From assembly GCA_029582265.1 (NCBI GenBank), contig CM055819.1, positions 36,277,288-36,341,287 of the forward strand: a stretch of 64,000 nucleotides of DNA. Reading direction: 5' to 3'. The translations under genes and the position numbers were made by a program. The DNA comes from Zoroaster sp. YZ-2022 (lineage: Eukaryota; Echinodermata; Asteroidea; Forcipulatida; Zoroasteridae). The notes under the pieces are model-generated. The model saw only the letters and a list, made by a program, of their open reading frames with translations, was not told where the DNA came from and searched no databases. Shown one piece after another: positions 33,792-45,640 of the stretch. Every line of letters begins with the position of its first letter. Position 1 is the first letter of the stretch.

Positions 33792-34070
33792 AAACATGAT
33801 TGAACTGTTTTTTCCTTGGTTACATTTTCTGTTCCTCCATTACAGTTTGGGGTGAGTCATTATACCAGCATCATTGTGTTGATGACCACAATTCTGTGCT
33901 TCTCAAAAAACTGCTCAAGACGTCCATGCATACATGTATGATTCTGCATTAAGATTCAGCATTTTACAAGAGAATCCTTCACTGAAACAACAAACTTGTA
34001 ATTTAATTTGTAAGTGACCAGTTGATTATATAATTGTAGCCTTAGGTGCTTCAATTAGGGTACATGGGGG
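33792..34070. repeat. right flank of the 3.6-kb insertion (paralogue of 62291-62570)
   Basis: Shares GGGGTGAGTCATTATACCA, GACCACAATTCTGTGC, CTCAAGACGTCCATGCAT and AGAGAATCCTTCACTGAAAC with 62291-62570. Confidence 0.75.
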
Positions 34071-34660
34071 AGATGGGTTTTCTTGCCCTAACATCCTGTG
34101 GGAGGGGTAGGCAATAAAACCATACATTACAATAACAAATAAAAAACAACCATCTTCAAGTAGGCATTGCAGTGTAAAAACATTATTTTGATTCTTGCAT
34201 AACCCTTGTGTGACTGCAAGGGTCAAAATCAGTCAAAAATGTTGATATACTTGCCAAGGAACACATGTGTATCTAGTGAAATTAACAGTCAAACACTGTC
34301 AAACCTTACGTGTAGTAAGTACATTTACAGGTCAAAATGAGTCGATCGTTTTTGACTGGTAAAAGCATTTTCTTGTATTGTTCATCAGGGTGGTCAAAAT
34401 GACAGTCAAAAATGCCCCTGTGTGCACATTTGGGTCAACGGTCAAAACAGGCAGTTGACTGCTTTTGACCACTATAGCCACTAAAGTTCAACTGAAGCAC
34501 ATGTAGGAGGGTTAATGCATGGGTAACATACTGAGCTTGAATTTTGTGGAAAATTTAAACTTTATACTTTATAATGATAAGTGATGAATGTGTGTGGCAC
34601 ACAACTTCAAAAGTAGTGAATCTGCATGTATGATGTGCTGAGGTTATTACACTGGTTTCT
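34071..34660. other. no gene seen; GTCAAAA-rich tract
   Basis: Words GTCAAAA and TTTTGAC occur about ten times between 34220 and 34490, some inverted. No coding or element structure is evident. Confidence 0.35.
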
Positions 34661-34663
34661 TGA

Positions 34664-34870
34664 TAATAATAACAGGCATTTATGTATAGTACCTTTCACA
34701 ATATTATACTCCCTGGTAACCAGGCTTTCTATTCTTCATATTATAACTATATCAGCTCCAGGGAGTATTCTTGTAGACTGGAAGCTATTTCTAATGCACA
34801 AGGGCTAATTCAAATACAACACCCATCTCTGCCTGTACCAGGTACCAATTTCTGTTCTACAGTAAATAAT
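34664..34870 (-). mobile_element. possible LINE/SINE tail fragment
   Basis: GATAATAATAACAGGCATTTATGTATAGTACC followed by CTTTCACAA recalls the 3' tail of TTA-ended LINEs and SINEs, read on the minus strand (compare 8681-8700). Confidence 0.35.
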
Positions 34871-35170
34871 TGCCTCTGTAAAAGGTTACACTCAACTATA
34901 ACATTATGCAAAATGTATTCAAAACATGAATGTTTGACTTTATTGTCCTTTAAAAAAATCTTCCGTAACCATGAAATACTATTTTACAGAAAGGCTTTGC
35001 TTATAAATTAATTTTGTAATTAAATAAATTAATAAAATAATACAAAATGTTTTAAATTAGCTTTAAAAGATAATAGCAATTGTTTACTACAGAAAAGTTG
35101 CCGCCAGGTATCCGTTTACTCCAAATACATTGTATGTACATGGTATTGTATCTGTGTGATTTCTTTACAG
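34871..35170. other. no gene seen
   Basis: AT-rich. The open frame that runs to 35011 from the tail fragment above shows no motif. Confidence 0.3.
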
Positions 35171-35312
35171 ATTTACAACAATGAGATCATGGAAAAGAAA
35201 GATTAGTTAACTTGTTACACCAACTCCATTTGAAGAAGCAAGGAGATACTGTTCTTTGCAGGAAGATTCTGAAGGATTTGATCAATTGTATCACATCAAC
35301 AAAACTATACAT
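35171..35312 (+). pseudogene. exon-like segment with one stop
   Basis: Acceptor TTTCTTTACAG and donor ATACAT|GTAAGTAT bound 142 bases. One frame gives FTTMRSWKRKIS, a TAA, then PTPFEEARRYCSLQEDSEGF, in keeping with coding origin. Not recognised. No partner exon can be phased to it. Confidence 0.35.
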
Positions 35313-35530
35313 GTAAGTATTACATGTACCTTGCTCTGCTGGTACTACTTTAGAAATGGTTTATCCATTGCATGCACAGGGCCAGGTATTCATCAAGTTA
35401 CTCTAGTCCTTTAGTAGTATGCTAGATGGGGGTTCTAGGACAAGTTCCCCAAAATGGGCGTGGCAGAAGATATTTTGTAAAAAAAGAGGAGGGGGTGAGT
35501 GGGCGTGGTCGATGATGAGATTAAAAAAGA
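35313..35530. other. no gene seen
   Basis: Unique-looking sequence leading into the promoter-like region upstream of 35673. Confidence 0.3.
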
Positions 35531-35539
35531 GGCGGAGCA

Positions 35540-35567
35540 TGACGTCATGAGACGATTGATGACGTCA
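35540..35567. promoter_or_regulatory. two TGACGTCA sites 20 bp apart upstream of the SAP-like ORF
   Basis: Perfect CRE palindromes at 35540-35547 and 35560-35567, two helical turns apart, lie 106-133 bases before the ATG at 35673. The CpG-bearing word GAGCTCGCGCGG follows. Together they look like a promoter. Confidence 0.45.
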
Positions 35568-35672
35568 TGAGCTCGCGCGGAGGTATAGGTAAGATTAATG
35601 CGCATGTTGTATTTAAAAAAGATATTGAAAATCGGACTTAAAAAACTGAAATAACGATTCGATTTTATGTAC

Positions 35673-36096
35673 ATGAATAGTAAATCGAGTATGGAAGAAA
35701 GAAGAAAATATTTATCGAAATGAACATTAGCGGAATTGAAAGAGTTTGTGCAAGAACACAGACCAATTTTTATACTACGAGATGAAAGAACGACAACAAT
35801 TAATAAACGTTCTTATTACAGCGCGGTAAAAATATATATAAAACGACATAAACAAAAGCCATTGTATAAATTAAATTTAGTCGAATTGAGAGAGCGTATA
35901 GCGTCTGAAAATATTGAGCTACCTCAACGCGGCATCGGGAAAAGAGGGCAGTTGTTAAAAAAAAGACTACATCGCCGCTATTAAAAGGTTTCAAGAAGAA
36001 GAGTTGAGATTTAACGAACCACCGATCGACGATGGAAGATGGTTACGTCAACGAATAATGACCGTTCCGCTCAATCACAGCAAAGAACAATTTTAA
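35673..36096 (+). pseudogene. broken SAP-like DNA-binding protein next to the gap
   Basis: The ATG at 35673 opens a lysine-rich, AT-rich reading frame. A TGA lies at 35721-35723 inside KYLSK-x-TLAELKEFV. The frame then continues to an A8 tract (35957-35964), after which the sensible frame changes; that frame ends at TAA 36094-36096, touching the gap. LVELRERIASENIEL followed by GIGKRGQLLKK matches the SAP pattern (two helices around a glycine turn), used for DNA/chromatin binding. SAP proteins occur in cellular chromatin factors and in large DNA viruses or virus-like elements. Which applies here cannot be told. The break in an A-run could be an assembly error so close to a gap. Confidence 0.4.
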
Positions 36097-36596
36097 NNNN
36101 NNNNNNNNNNNNNNNNNNNNNNNNNNNNNNNNNNNNNNNNNNNNNNNNNNNNNNNNNNNNNNNNNNNNNNNNNNNNNNNNNNNNNNNNNNNNNNNNNNNN
36201 NNNNNNNNNNNNNNNNNNNNNNNNNNNNNNNNNNNNNNNNNNNNNNNNNNNNNNNNNNNNNNNNNNNNNNNNNNNNNNNNNNNNNNNNNNNNNNNNNNNN
36301 NNNNNNNNNNNNNNNNNNNNNNNNNNNNNNNNNNNNNNNNNNNNNNNNNNNNNNNNNNNNNNNNNNNNNNNNNNNNNNNNNNNNNNNNNNNNNNNNNNNN
36401 NNNNNNNNNNNNNNNNNNNNNNNNNNNNNNNNNNNNNNNNNNNNNNNNNNNNNNNNNNNNNNNNNNNNNNNNNNNNNNNNNNNNNNNNNNNNNNNNNNNN
36501 NNNNNNNNNNNNNNNNNNNNNNNNNNNNNNNNNNNNNNNNNNNNNNNNNNNNNNNNNNNNNNNNNNNNNNNNNNNNNNNNNNNNNNNNNNNNNNNN
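36097..36596. other. assembly gap, 500 N
   Basis: Exactly 500 N, a placeholder size, so the true distance is unknown. Apparent open frames across it are meaningless. Confidence 0.99.
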
Positions 36597-36637
36597 ATCA
36601 AATATGGCGGTTGATGACGCTTAGTGCAATCCATCTA

Positions 36638-36882
36638 TTCAAATTTCATATCAAAATGTTCATTACAGTATTTTAGGAAGAGTAACAAAATTTTGTTTAA
36701 ATCAAACAAAAACTGTAGACGTTGCATCGAAAAATATGAAAAGCATGCATGCCATTTATTGGTTGCCATGGCAACAATAATTAACGAATGTATTCAAATT
36801 TCATATCAAAATGTTCATTACAGTATTTTAGGAAGAGTAACCAAATTTTGTTTAAATCAAACAAAAAATGTGGACGTGGCAA
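36638..36882. repeat. direct duplication, about 85 bp, 159 bp apart
   Basis: ATTCAAATTTCATATCAAA through TGTTTAAATCAAACAAAAA occurs at about 36638-36722 and 36797-36882 with few differences. It abuts the gap region and may have caused the assembly break. Confidence 0.75.
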
Positions 36883-37192
36883 ACAAAAATGTGGTGGAGG
36901 GGGGGAGGGGCCTAATGTATCCCCCCCCTGTGGTTAAGGCGCCATTTTTTCGGAAGTGCTCCATTTCTGGAGGTGGGAATTATCATGATTTCGATAAGGC
37001 ACACAATACCCACATTTTAAGCTATATTTTAGGTAGTCACAAGGAGGAGACTACAAGAATCAGTTTAGGAAGCTATTTTGACCCCATGCCCTATAGTCTA
37101 TATTCAGGAACCTTCCAAATTTTATGAAGACATTTTGTAGCATTTTGTGTGATTGAGGATGCATCCTACCTAAAAGGGCCAGGGGGTTAGGG
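36883..37192. other. no gene seen
   Basis: Includes GGGGGAGGGG and CCCCCCC runs (36900-36925). The open frame through 37127 has no recognisable domain. Confidence 0.3.
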
Positions 37193-37927
37193 TTAAGCAT
37201 AAAAAGTATGTCCCTCTATGCTTTAAAGAAAGGTCAGGTCTTATAACATAAAAAAAAGATGAAGAGCCTGCATAAAATTTAAAAAAAACTAATAAATGAA
37301 GAAAAAGCTGCAGAGGGATGAGTTAATATGAGTTTTAATTGGAAAATAAACATGCAGGTGTGTTGGTGGACAACATGTGTACACCAAAATTCAGGATGGA
37401 AAATGCAAATGGGGTGGGGGTGATGAAGGTTATAGAGGACATTCTCTTACTGGAGTAATACATGTTGGCCTTTCCCCATTCAGAATTTATTTTTTCACAG
37501 AATCATTTGAACATTTCTTTATATTTTGTATTTTAGCTCTCCAGTATGCTGAGTAATTGGAATTAGATGCAATGGCTGGCATCAGTGAGAATCAGTTCAA
37601 CAGACTAGAAAGCATCTAAAACACAAGCCCCAAGGTAACCAATAAATCTGTGGTACAATTATTGTAAATGTGTGTGTGTGTGTATGATTGCATTCCTCCT
37701 GACTGCCCTATGATCCACTCACATGACCCCACCAACCTACATTGAAGATTGTGATTTTTATTTTCAAAAAGCAATTCTTTTAAAACTTTATCCACAACGT
37801 TGTATTCTTTCCCAGTGAAAACAGGTCAACTCGTATGCGTGCCAACTCGTACTTTTACCAACTCATACTCATTTTGGTCAACTCGACCCGTAAAAATATT
37901 TATTACTGAATATTTACTAGCATGTGT
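37193..37927. repeat. large dispersed repeat, partial copy E
   Basis: Matches copy A 3895-4651 almost base for base, with its own small indels and a short TG tract (37669-37683). It begins and ends abruptly at both sides. Confidence 0.8.
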
Positions 37928-37933
37928 CAGGCC

Positions 37934-38025
37934 TTCATTTTTAAGGAGCGCGATCGCGCTCGCGCTCCTTAGCGCTCCTAATATTTTCCAAGGAGAGCAA
38001 AACACAGCGCTCCTTAAAAATTTCG
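37934..38025. repeat. foldback with GC-rich core
   Basis: TTTTTAAGGAGCGC and GCGCTCCTTAAAAA bound the unit. Inside is the perfect palindrome GAGCGCGATCGCGCTC. Confidence 0.7.
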
Positions 38026-38640
38026 TGAGTGTACTTACATTATTTTGTTAAAACCGTAATCAGTGCGGTCAAAATAAGCCACTTGATTCTGAGCGCGCAT
38101 CGGCAGACTCGGCACTAAAACCGTCCTTGGCAAAAATGTACACGTACGTACATTGTACATGGACATGGGGCTTTCCGAGATAATGGGGGTATTTTGCACA
38201 TACTGTTTTGTTTATTCAATTATGAAGACCAGCATGTTGTTTTCTTTGATCAAGTATAAATATAAGCTGAAGTACACTTCAGAGAGATAAGGAGAATAAT
38301 TTAGTCCAGCGAAAATATCCACAATTTTTTTTTCATAGCATGACAGTCCATGTCCACCATAATAAAACACTGCCTAAACATAACACTGTGCACAATGGTG
38401 ATTTATAACATGTTTAAAAATGTATTTGTTATTTTAATTGGTGTTTGAAATGATTAAAATTGTGAGTGAAAAATGAACAAATATATTTGTTATGTTTTTT
38501 GAACTTGTTGTGTGAGTGTTTTATTTATAATTCTCATTGCTCAAAAATGCGGTCACACTCGTAACGTTGTCTGTCCCCCTAATTACGAGCGTGGTTGCGG
38601 TCACATCCAGCCAACTGTTTAATTATCATAAACATTTTGC
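38026..38640. other. no gene seen
   Basis: AT-rich. The word AATTACGAGCGTGGTT near 38580 recurs at 38941, showing a short direct repeat of unknown meaning. Confidence 0.3.
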
Positions 38641-38679
38641 CTTGTTATGATTTCCCCCTGGACTCTTTTTAATAATGAT

Positions 38680-38892
38680 ACACACTACGGGTGAGGCACG
38701 GATACGGTATTGTTTTCTTTGGCGGTTTCAAAGTTTGTGAGCACCGATCCGTCCCACTCGATGTCGTTCACGTCGTAACATCGACAAAACAAACCACCAA
38801 CTGCAACTGCAATAGTACAGCTGCACTGCTGCTGCGCAGGACCCAAGATGTGACATCTGGGAGCATCTAGAAAATTCCAATTCATTCGCCAT
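38680..38892 (-). other. possible exon, GC-richer, minus strand
   Basis: On the minus strand the frame ending at 38685 reads YDVNDIEWDGSVLTNF followed by ETAKENNTVSVPHP before its stop, coding-like. An ATG in another frame at about 38892 (MANELEFSRC) lies upstream, and a possible acceptor AG sits between. It may be a decayed or unusual gene end. Not recognised. Confidence 0.3.
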
Positions 38893-39984
38893 TTTTAGCT
38901 TCTCCGTAATTTCGCCACGACGATGGACGCCTGTCCATAGAATTACGAGCGTGGTTCTTGTGACGGGCGTGGTCTGTACTTATTCATTTTGCCGTGATTT
39001 TACAAAATCAGCTTCTATACACACAGGCATACGTTGGAAGGCACGCGTCTTGTTTGCCCACAATCAATTTCATCGAGAATTTGAGCAGGAGTATTTCAGC
39101 ATTTGTCATGGGAAAAGTCGCTGGGACCGATCCACTGTTGTGTGGGGCGTTAACGCCGCTACAGAGACAGAAAGCCAGCTCCGCCCCGCTATTACCCAGA
39201 ACGATGGTGACTTTTTTGGGTGAATTAGGGACTTCTGCAGTGGATTTTACTGTATGAGACTTGTTATAACACTGAATGTCAATACCAGAGGTAATGACTA
39301 CTTTTGATGGCTGAAATTTATGTTGCACAATTCCTGTCTAACGTTACGTCCGCACGTGGACGGAATTTTATTCGTCCATTTTACGGCGCCGCCTGAACGT
39401 GGGCGCACTTCCAATTTCCTTCCTCTCATGCGATGCTGAAAAACTTTTTTTTTGAAAAACTTAAAATTAAATAAGTCAAATAGTGGTAGACCTAGTTGGA
39501 AATTTGGTCATGACATTTTATCGGAATGAGGGGCCTATTCTAATTCAAAAACCATGGTGTCCGGAAATTGGGCGCGAAATTTTTTAACGTTAATTTTTTT
39601 TTTTTTGGGGGTAGGCCTAGTCCGATTACATGTAACTTGGACCCAACATTGACCTTTTTTAACATTTGGACATTAGGCCTATCTACCTTGTACAGTACAA
39701 GAAAGCCGATTTTTTTTGGGGGGGGGGGGGTGATTTCAATAATCCATGAAAATCTGAAAATAGGCCTGGCCTACCATACCTACCCACAAACTTACCCACA
39801 AACTTGCAGTATGATGGTAATTTGTATACTTTTCTTTGAATAAGATATAGGCCTATTTTTGGAAAAGACTGGCAGCGAACGAGGAATGGAACACGTTATG
39901 GCCATGTGAAAAAAAATACCAGTTGATCATCCCATCCGCAAAGACAACAGGCCGTTAAAAATAGGTATTTTAAATTTGTCTGTG
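38893..39984. other. no gene called; mixed open frames 38951-39328
   Basis: Three overlapping open frames (two plus, one minus, 87-106 codons) occupy a GC-richer patch with CpGs, and it is unclear which, if any, is coded. T9-G14 runs lie at 39585-39610 and 39710-39732. Confidence 0.3.
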
Positions 39985-40578
39985 TCATTAGAATCTCAAA
40001 GCACCAAAACAGCAAAGGGACCAAAACCTGCTAGCCTTGACCCAGGCAGCCTTGGAGGTGTCGGCTGGTATTGAGCGGAGCAGTTCTTGGGCGTGTGGCA
40101 AAGGGTGCCGACTTAAGGCGCATGCGCTGCGGTGTCTCCATGATGGTCTTGTGGAGGAGATGGAATTACTCGCCTGTGCCTTTCGAGCGAGACCCAGCAT
40201 GGCTCCTTCTACCTAATCTCTGCTGGGGCGATTCCTCCGAGGACGGGCAGTTGGTTTGCTGGGGTGGCTCGTAGGCATCCGGAGATAGTCCGTGAGGGCG
40301 GTGTTGAGGGCAGTGTCCAGCTTGTTGGACGTGAGGGCTACGGCACCAGACCGGGGCACAGTACTCAGCGCTGGAGAAAACCAGGGCCTCGGTGGAGATG
40401 CGCAGTGTCTTTGTGGAGGCTCCCCATGTGGTACCGGCTAGGCGGCGGATCAGCGCGGCACGGAGGTTGTCTTTGCCTTGACACTATTCAGATGTTTGAA
40501 TGACAGTGTTCTGTCGAGCTTCACCCCAAGGTATGTGGGAAGGGCTGGTACTGTAGCCGGGTGTTATCAACCATGATG

Positions 40579-41271
40579 TTAATTTTGCGGGGCTTCCATG
40601 TTGTAGAGGTGGAACATCGATGCTACGGTCTTGTCAGCACTAAGCTTGAGGCGCCAGTTCTTCAGGTATGAAGACAAGATGTTCATGTCTTCAGAGAGGC
40701 CCTCCTCTACTGCTTCCCAGGTTGGCTTGCTCAGTAGGATGGCCAGATCATCTGCGTAGCCGTACTTCCTTGATTGTGTGGCAGGGAGGTCGTAGATGTA
40801 GATGTTAAACAGCATGGGCGCCAACACTGAGCCTTGTGGGATACCGTTCTTGAGCTTTCTCACCCTGCTGCTTTGGCCGTTGCTGGTATGTAGCCGAAAG
40901 CTGCGGTTACTCAGCATCTCCATTATGAAGCTCACCATGTGCTTGTCCGGGATGGTTTCCAGAAGCTTCATGTGTAGTCCACGCAGCCAGACAGTGTCAT
41001 ATGCCGCTGTGAGGTCCAGGAAAACGGTGCCGGCCTTCTCTCCTGCCTGGAAGCTGTCCTCTATGTCTTGGCACAGGAGGGTCACCTGGTCTGTTGTTGA
41101 TCTACCGCTTCGGAAGCCAGCTTGTTCTTTGGGCAGCTGGGGGTCGATCACTGGGTTGAGACGTGCCAAAATAAGACGTTCGAGGAGCTTATATGGAACG
41201 CAGAGCAATGAGATGGGCCGGTATCCCTTGGGGTCGTCGCTTGGCTTGTTTGGCTTCAGCAGGGCGATCAC
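40579..41271 (-). pseudogene. LINE reverse transcriptase domain
   Basis: Open for 230 codons. Motifs in order: YRPISLLCVPYKLLERLI, EQAGFRSGRSTTDQV, FLDLTAAYDTVW (motif A aspartate), NGIPQGSVLAPMLFNIY (motif B), YADDLAIL (catalytic DD) and WRLKLSADKT (motif E region). This fits Jockey/I-group non-LTR elements. The frame continues upstream of 41271 for a few codons, then shifts. Confidence 0.9.
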
Positions 41272-41290
41272 CTTGGCGTGGCGCCAGATC

Positions 41291-41680
41291 TTAGGCAGCT
41301 TTGAGTGCTGGAAACATGTAGAGAGGAAGGAGCGCAGCCAGTCGGTTGCCTTCGTGTTTAATGTACTCCGGGTGGATGCTGTCTATACCTGGTGCCTTAC
41401 CGGTCTTCAGGCGTTGGATGGCCTGTTCGATTTCTGGTGTTGTGAAATCGGAGGATAGGTTAGAGTCGCATCCTGGGGCCCTGGACAGCTCATGGACTCT
41501 CGCTGTTGTTATTCTGGCGAAGTCCTTGTCTGCATTAGGGAAGCGGCCATTGCTTAGCAAGAGCGACGCGATGGAGTTTGCAGTGATGGGACACTGTGCT
41601 GGGGTTGTTGACCTTCCGGTCAGCTTGTTAATGGCCTGCCACGCCCGGCGGCTAGAGTGTGTGAAGTTGATTGACTCCAC
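41291..41680 (-). pseudogene. LINE linker before the reverse transcriptase
   Basis: The stretch with RAWQAINKLTGR and KTGKAPGIDSIHPEYIK is the conserved segment just before RT in APE-type LINEs. It ends at a stop where the frame shifts by one base into the RT. Confidence 0.8.
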
Positions 41681-41803
41681 AGTCTCTGTCCATCGTTGCC
41701 TCCGTTTTTCATTGAGCCTACAGAGTAGGTCGTCTGCTGCTTTGTCCCTGTCTTCGCAGGTTTGAGCTTCTGCATGGGTGCGAAGTAGATTTTTCGCGAT
41801 TCG

Positions 41804-42409
41804 TCATCCCAGCAGGAACGTGAGGCTTTCCGTGATACCGCGTGGGATGTTCTTCTTGGCGGCATCCAGGAGCATTTTGCAGTACGAGTCATAGGCATCA
41901 TTCAGGTTGTTGCAACATGGGTGTGGTAGGCCAGCAGCTGCCTTGTTCACTAGTGTTGTGAAGCCTACCCAGTTTGCTTTGCGGAAGTTCCACCTCTTGG
42001 CATCCCTCCCTTGCACTGGTTGGACCAGAGATGGGATGGTGATGAGCGACGGTCGATGGTGTGACTGTGGAAACATGTCCAAGATGTGTCTGACAGGGAG
42101 TGGCTGGTTGTTGTGCCATTTTGCAAATGCGAGGTCTGGATTGGTGGTACTGTTCCATCGTGCAGAGTAGAAAGTGCGCGGCTCCTTTGGGTCGTATAGG
42201 AGTGTTGCCTCAGCAGTAGATGCCCAGTCTACCAGGAAGTCACCATCAGCGTTGGAACTGCTGTAGCCCCATTCTGTATGATGGCTATTGAAGTCACCAG
42301 CATACATGACAGGGGCTGGGACATCTGGCAGCGATGATGGGGTCAGTCTGCTTGGAGGTGGCTTGTAGATGTTGACGATGGTAGTGTCTTGCACTTTCGT
42401 GTGATCCAT
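41804..42409 (-). pseudogene. LINE APE-type endonuclease, C-terminal half
   Basis: GDFNSHHTEWGY holds the catalytic GDFN motif of exonuclease/endonuclease/phosphatase folds. NPDLAFAKW and SHHRPSL supply the later D and H motifs (SDH position). The first half lies upstream (to about 42650) in another frame. Confidence 0.8.
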
Positions 42410-42700
42410 TCTACCTCTGCGCTTTCTGGGATTGTCCTATAGCTGTCCAGTCCATATCATTGCGGACAAGCGTGGCCATGCCATGATGTTTATTGACAAT
42501 GTGTCCGGCCAGGGTATACCCAGGGACCTTCAGAATGTTCTTGTTTTCAGCATGAGTCTCCTGCAGAATCACCGTCACATTGTTTTGCTGGCTATTTGTT
42601 CAAGGATGTTGGTCTTGGCGATGGTGAGGCCTTCGACGTTGAGCTGAAGTAGCACTAGTGCTAGTGCTGTGGTCTGCGGCGTGGTGAAGACATTAGTTTC

Positions 42701-43549
42701 GCTTAGAGCATGCAACCTTGCAACTACTCTTAACTACTCGTGAGGAGGCCACGTAGAGGCTGTCTTCTTCTCCCCTTTCAAGTTGTTAATGGCAATTCAT
42801 TATGACTGGACAATTTAGGTTGTTGACTTGTCAACACCTGGCTGCATGTATGGCTTTGGCAGGAGCACCGCCACTGTTAATTTACCTTGACTTGTGTATG
42901 GTCAGTGTGGTATGATATAGACCAAGAAGATATTAGCCCATCTTTTCTTCTGTATGCAACACATGTGACCAGTTAGAATGGAATTGCCCACATGTAATTA
43001 ATTATAATTATTGCCTTTCTGTAAATTTTTAACAAAATTAATTACACTTTATACCCTTACAGTACTGAACGTTTTAAAGTTAACCTGGGTATTAACAATC
43101 TTCTTCACAGCTATATGAATTCACATTTCACACTTTCAGCGCCATCAGTATTGCAAACCCCCTGAGCATTGTTTCTAAACAATAAAAATCCAACAACTTC
43201 CTTTGTTGTCCCTGGGGTTAGGGTTAATTTCACATGTATCTGCCCAGTTGTGAAATCAGAGGGGGAAACTATGAAAAAACTGAAAAGTTTTCCCTGAAAT
43301 ATGAATGGGAATAGGGATGAAAATTTATTTCTGAAAAATTCCCATTCACATTTACAGTGTTAACTTCAAAACATTTAGTCCTGTAACTTGTTCAAATGTT
43401 CTCTGTAGTTCACAAACTTAGAAACAGAAGTAAAGTTGTGGAAGGCAGGGTCGTTATTGACTTCATGTGTACATATTTGTGTTTAATGTTACAGCTCAAT
43501 GTGAGGAAAGAAGCAGTTGAATACCTTCCTGTTTGTATTTTATTAAGTC
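42701..43549. other. no gene seen
   Basis: Possible 5' UTR of the LINE to about 42790, then AT-rich sequence without features. Confidence 0.3.
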
Positions 43550-43559
43550 ATGAGTAACG

Positions 43560-43960
43560 GCTACGACAATGACATTTGTGATGAGAACTCCCGTCCCTGT
43601 TACCAACGTTACCACCATTGCAAGAATGAGAGAAATAACAAATGGAATAACACTTAATTTCTATGAAATATCACTGCATTCCTCTTATTTAATTGATATG
43701 TTTACCAATGTAATTGTAATATGTGCACAACTACCACAAGGAGGGGATCTGATATTGATAATCTGTCCCCGTTACCAACGTTACCATAATTGCAAGAATG
43801 AGAGCAACAACAAATGAAATAACACTTAATTTCAATGGAATATTACTTCATTTCTTTCATTTAATTGCTATGTTTAACAATTTAAAAGTAACATGTACAA
43901 TTAGACAAAGGAGGGGGTGTCATATTGATAATCTGTCCCCGTTACCAACGTTACCATTCA
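43560..43960. repeat. minisatellite, period about 171 bp, 2.3 units
   Basis: GTCCC(C/T)GTTACCAACGTTACCA starts at 43593, 43765 and 43935. Units share GCAAGAATGAGA and AATAACACTTAATTTC. A 36-codon ATG frame at 43550 begins in it, but the frame is not kept in the next unit. Confidence 0.8.
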
Positions 43961-44278
43961 TCCTCAATGGGAAAGCAAAGATTCCAAGTGTTATTTGGAG
44001 AAAACAATGGTACGTTATGGCAAAATTATAATTTAATGTGTCTCTCAGATATATGGTGTTGATTTAGGAAAAGTTTTAAGATGTGCTTGACACGAATAAA
44101 CAGTTTTTTTTTTTTTTCACACAGCAACATACTTAATACATGCTATCCACTGGAACATTTGGATGATTGTGTCGCCATAAACCACATCCACTACTATGTA
44201 TGCCTTTTCATCATTGTAGAATGTCAAAATGTGACGAATAATACCGAGACTTGATGCTATATTAAATTTGTTATTTAC
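43961..44278. other. no gene seen
   Basis: T15 run near 44105. On the minus strand this would be intron following the exon at 44279-44324. Confidence 0.3.
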
Positions 44279-44324
44279 CTTCTGTGTGCCCGTTTCCGTC
44301 CCCGTTCGTAGCGTTATCCTCCAT
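44279..44324 (-). CDS. possible first coding exon, minus strand
   Basis: ATG at 44324 gives MEDNATNGDGNGHTE, then donor GAAG|GTAAATA. Composition fits a disordered N-terminus. No second exon was found downstream, so this is tentative. Confidence 0.3.
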
Positions 44325-45640
44325 GATTTCATAACTTTGACAGCCTATAACATTTCTGTGTAGTAAAAACTTATCTTTTCTTGATCAGTATTATATCATT
44401 TAGGGTCGAGAGTAACCAATGTGAACAAATGAATGTCAAACCAGCAACTTGATTTTTGAACTTCTGTGTTATATGAAATACCCCTATTATCTCGGATTGA
44501 CCCGTGTATGTATGTATCAACTCTAGTCATGGAATTGTTCATAATTGCAGGAATTCTGCTGCAATGCATTATGGGAAATGTCTTGTACTGCTCTGTAAAA
44601 ATAAGAAAACTCAACAGCAAACATTTGTGAAATACCTCTTGGAAAACTGTCCAGCCTTCATAAATCAAATTGCTAAATTGCTAAGTTGCTGAATTTACCA
44701 ATTGCTGTATGAAAAACCGCACCAAATGTGTTATCGGACCATTTTTCAAAATGGCCACCATTATTCAAAATGGCCGCCCTTTTTACGATGCATCATGGGA
44801 TATTTAGTTTTTCCTCCTTTTTCCATGAAGAGGTAATGGGTCTAAAATACTCTAAAGACACAAGATAATTCACATCTTGTCATGATAGTTCATAGTCACA
44901 AGACTGTAATTGATATACAGTGTGTTACTCATTATTCTAAATTTTGCACCAAAAACGCCAAAGTTTACGTTATTATTCTTGCCTGTTCTTGTATGAAAAA
45001 TAAAAACAGTCGATTTATTTTTCATTTATGCATGAAATGAGTTGTTCATTGAAGCCATGCATTCAAATTACTCCCAACCATAGGGCATCATATATTTATT
45101 GCCCAAAACTTTAAAAAAATCATTAAATTTACCCAAAAAAATTCGAATTCTAAATAGCCGCCATTTTCTGGGGGGCATAATTGGAAAAATTTTAACCGTG
45201 AAAATAAATGCCCAAATCATCAGCTATCAAGTGCCATATAACTTACCCAAATATCTAAACAGATTTTACCAAAAAAATAGCAGGAATTAAAAGGGTTCAA
45301 CATATATACAAATATTATCTAAAATAAAAAAACAGTTCAAAATAGTCAAATTATTTTAGAAAATCAAGATCATTTTGTGCACCATGAAAGTTGGTCAGTA
45401 TTGTGTCCTTACACGGTTACTTTGGCCGAGTTTGGGTTATGACTCGATAGTTTTATGACCGCGGCATGAGACTTAATTCTTTGAAGTAGGGACCGAAATG
45501 GACTACTGCGCATCCACTTCTGCGCATGTATGCCTTCGTGTGCAAAAAAGTGGTAAACGCGATCTCGCGAGACTCGATGGCTTTATTGTCACGTACGCAT
45601 CGGCATGTACACATACATGCATCGGTACGTACTTTTATGC
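44325..45640. other. spacer upstream of 2A gene copy 1
   Basis: Contains the repeated word TTCAAAATGGCC (44735 and 44757) and a CpG-bearing patch with CGCGAGACTCG near 45565 that may be promoter DNA of the gene starting near 45640. Confidence 0.35.

Larger units (their letters stand above)
39985..42700 (-). mobile_element. decayed LINE of the Jockey/I type, minus strand
   Basis: Read on the minus strand: an endonuclease start near 42650 (LQLNVEGLT), endonuclease body (42409-41804), linker (41680-41291), reverse transcriptase (41271-40579), then a C-terminal region with many stops to about 40000. Frame changes separate the parts. No tail, poly-A or target duplication could be placed, so the ends are approximate. 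GC content is higher than the flanks, as usual for recent-to-middle-aged LINE coding regions here. Confidence 0.75.

Noticed and set aside
36039..36634. Two long open frames across 36.1-36.6 kb
   Set aside because: They consist almost only of N.
38951..39328. Gene on either strand in the CpG-bearing patch
   Set aside because: Three overlapping frames compete and none has recognisable motifs, so no choice can be supported.
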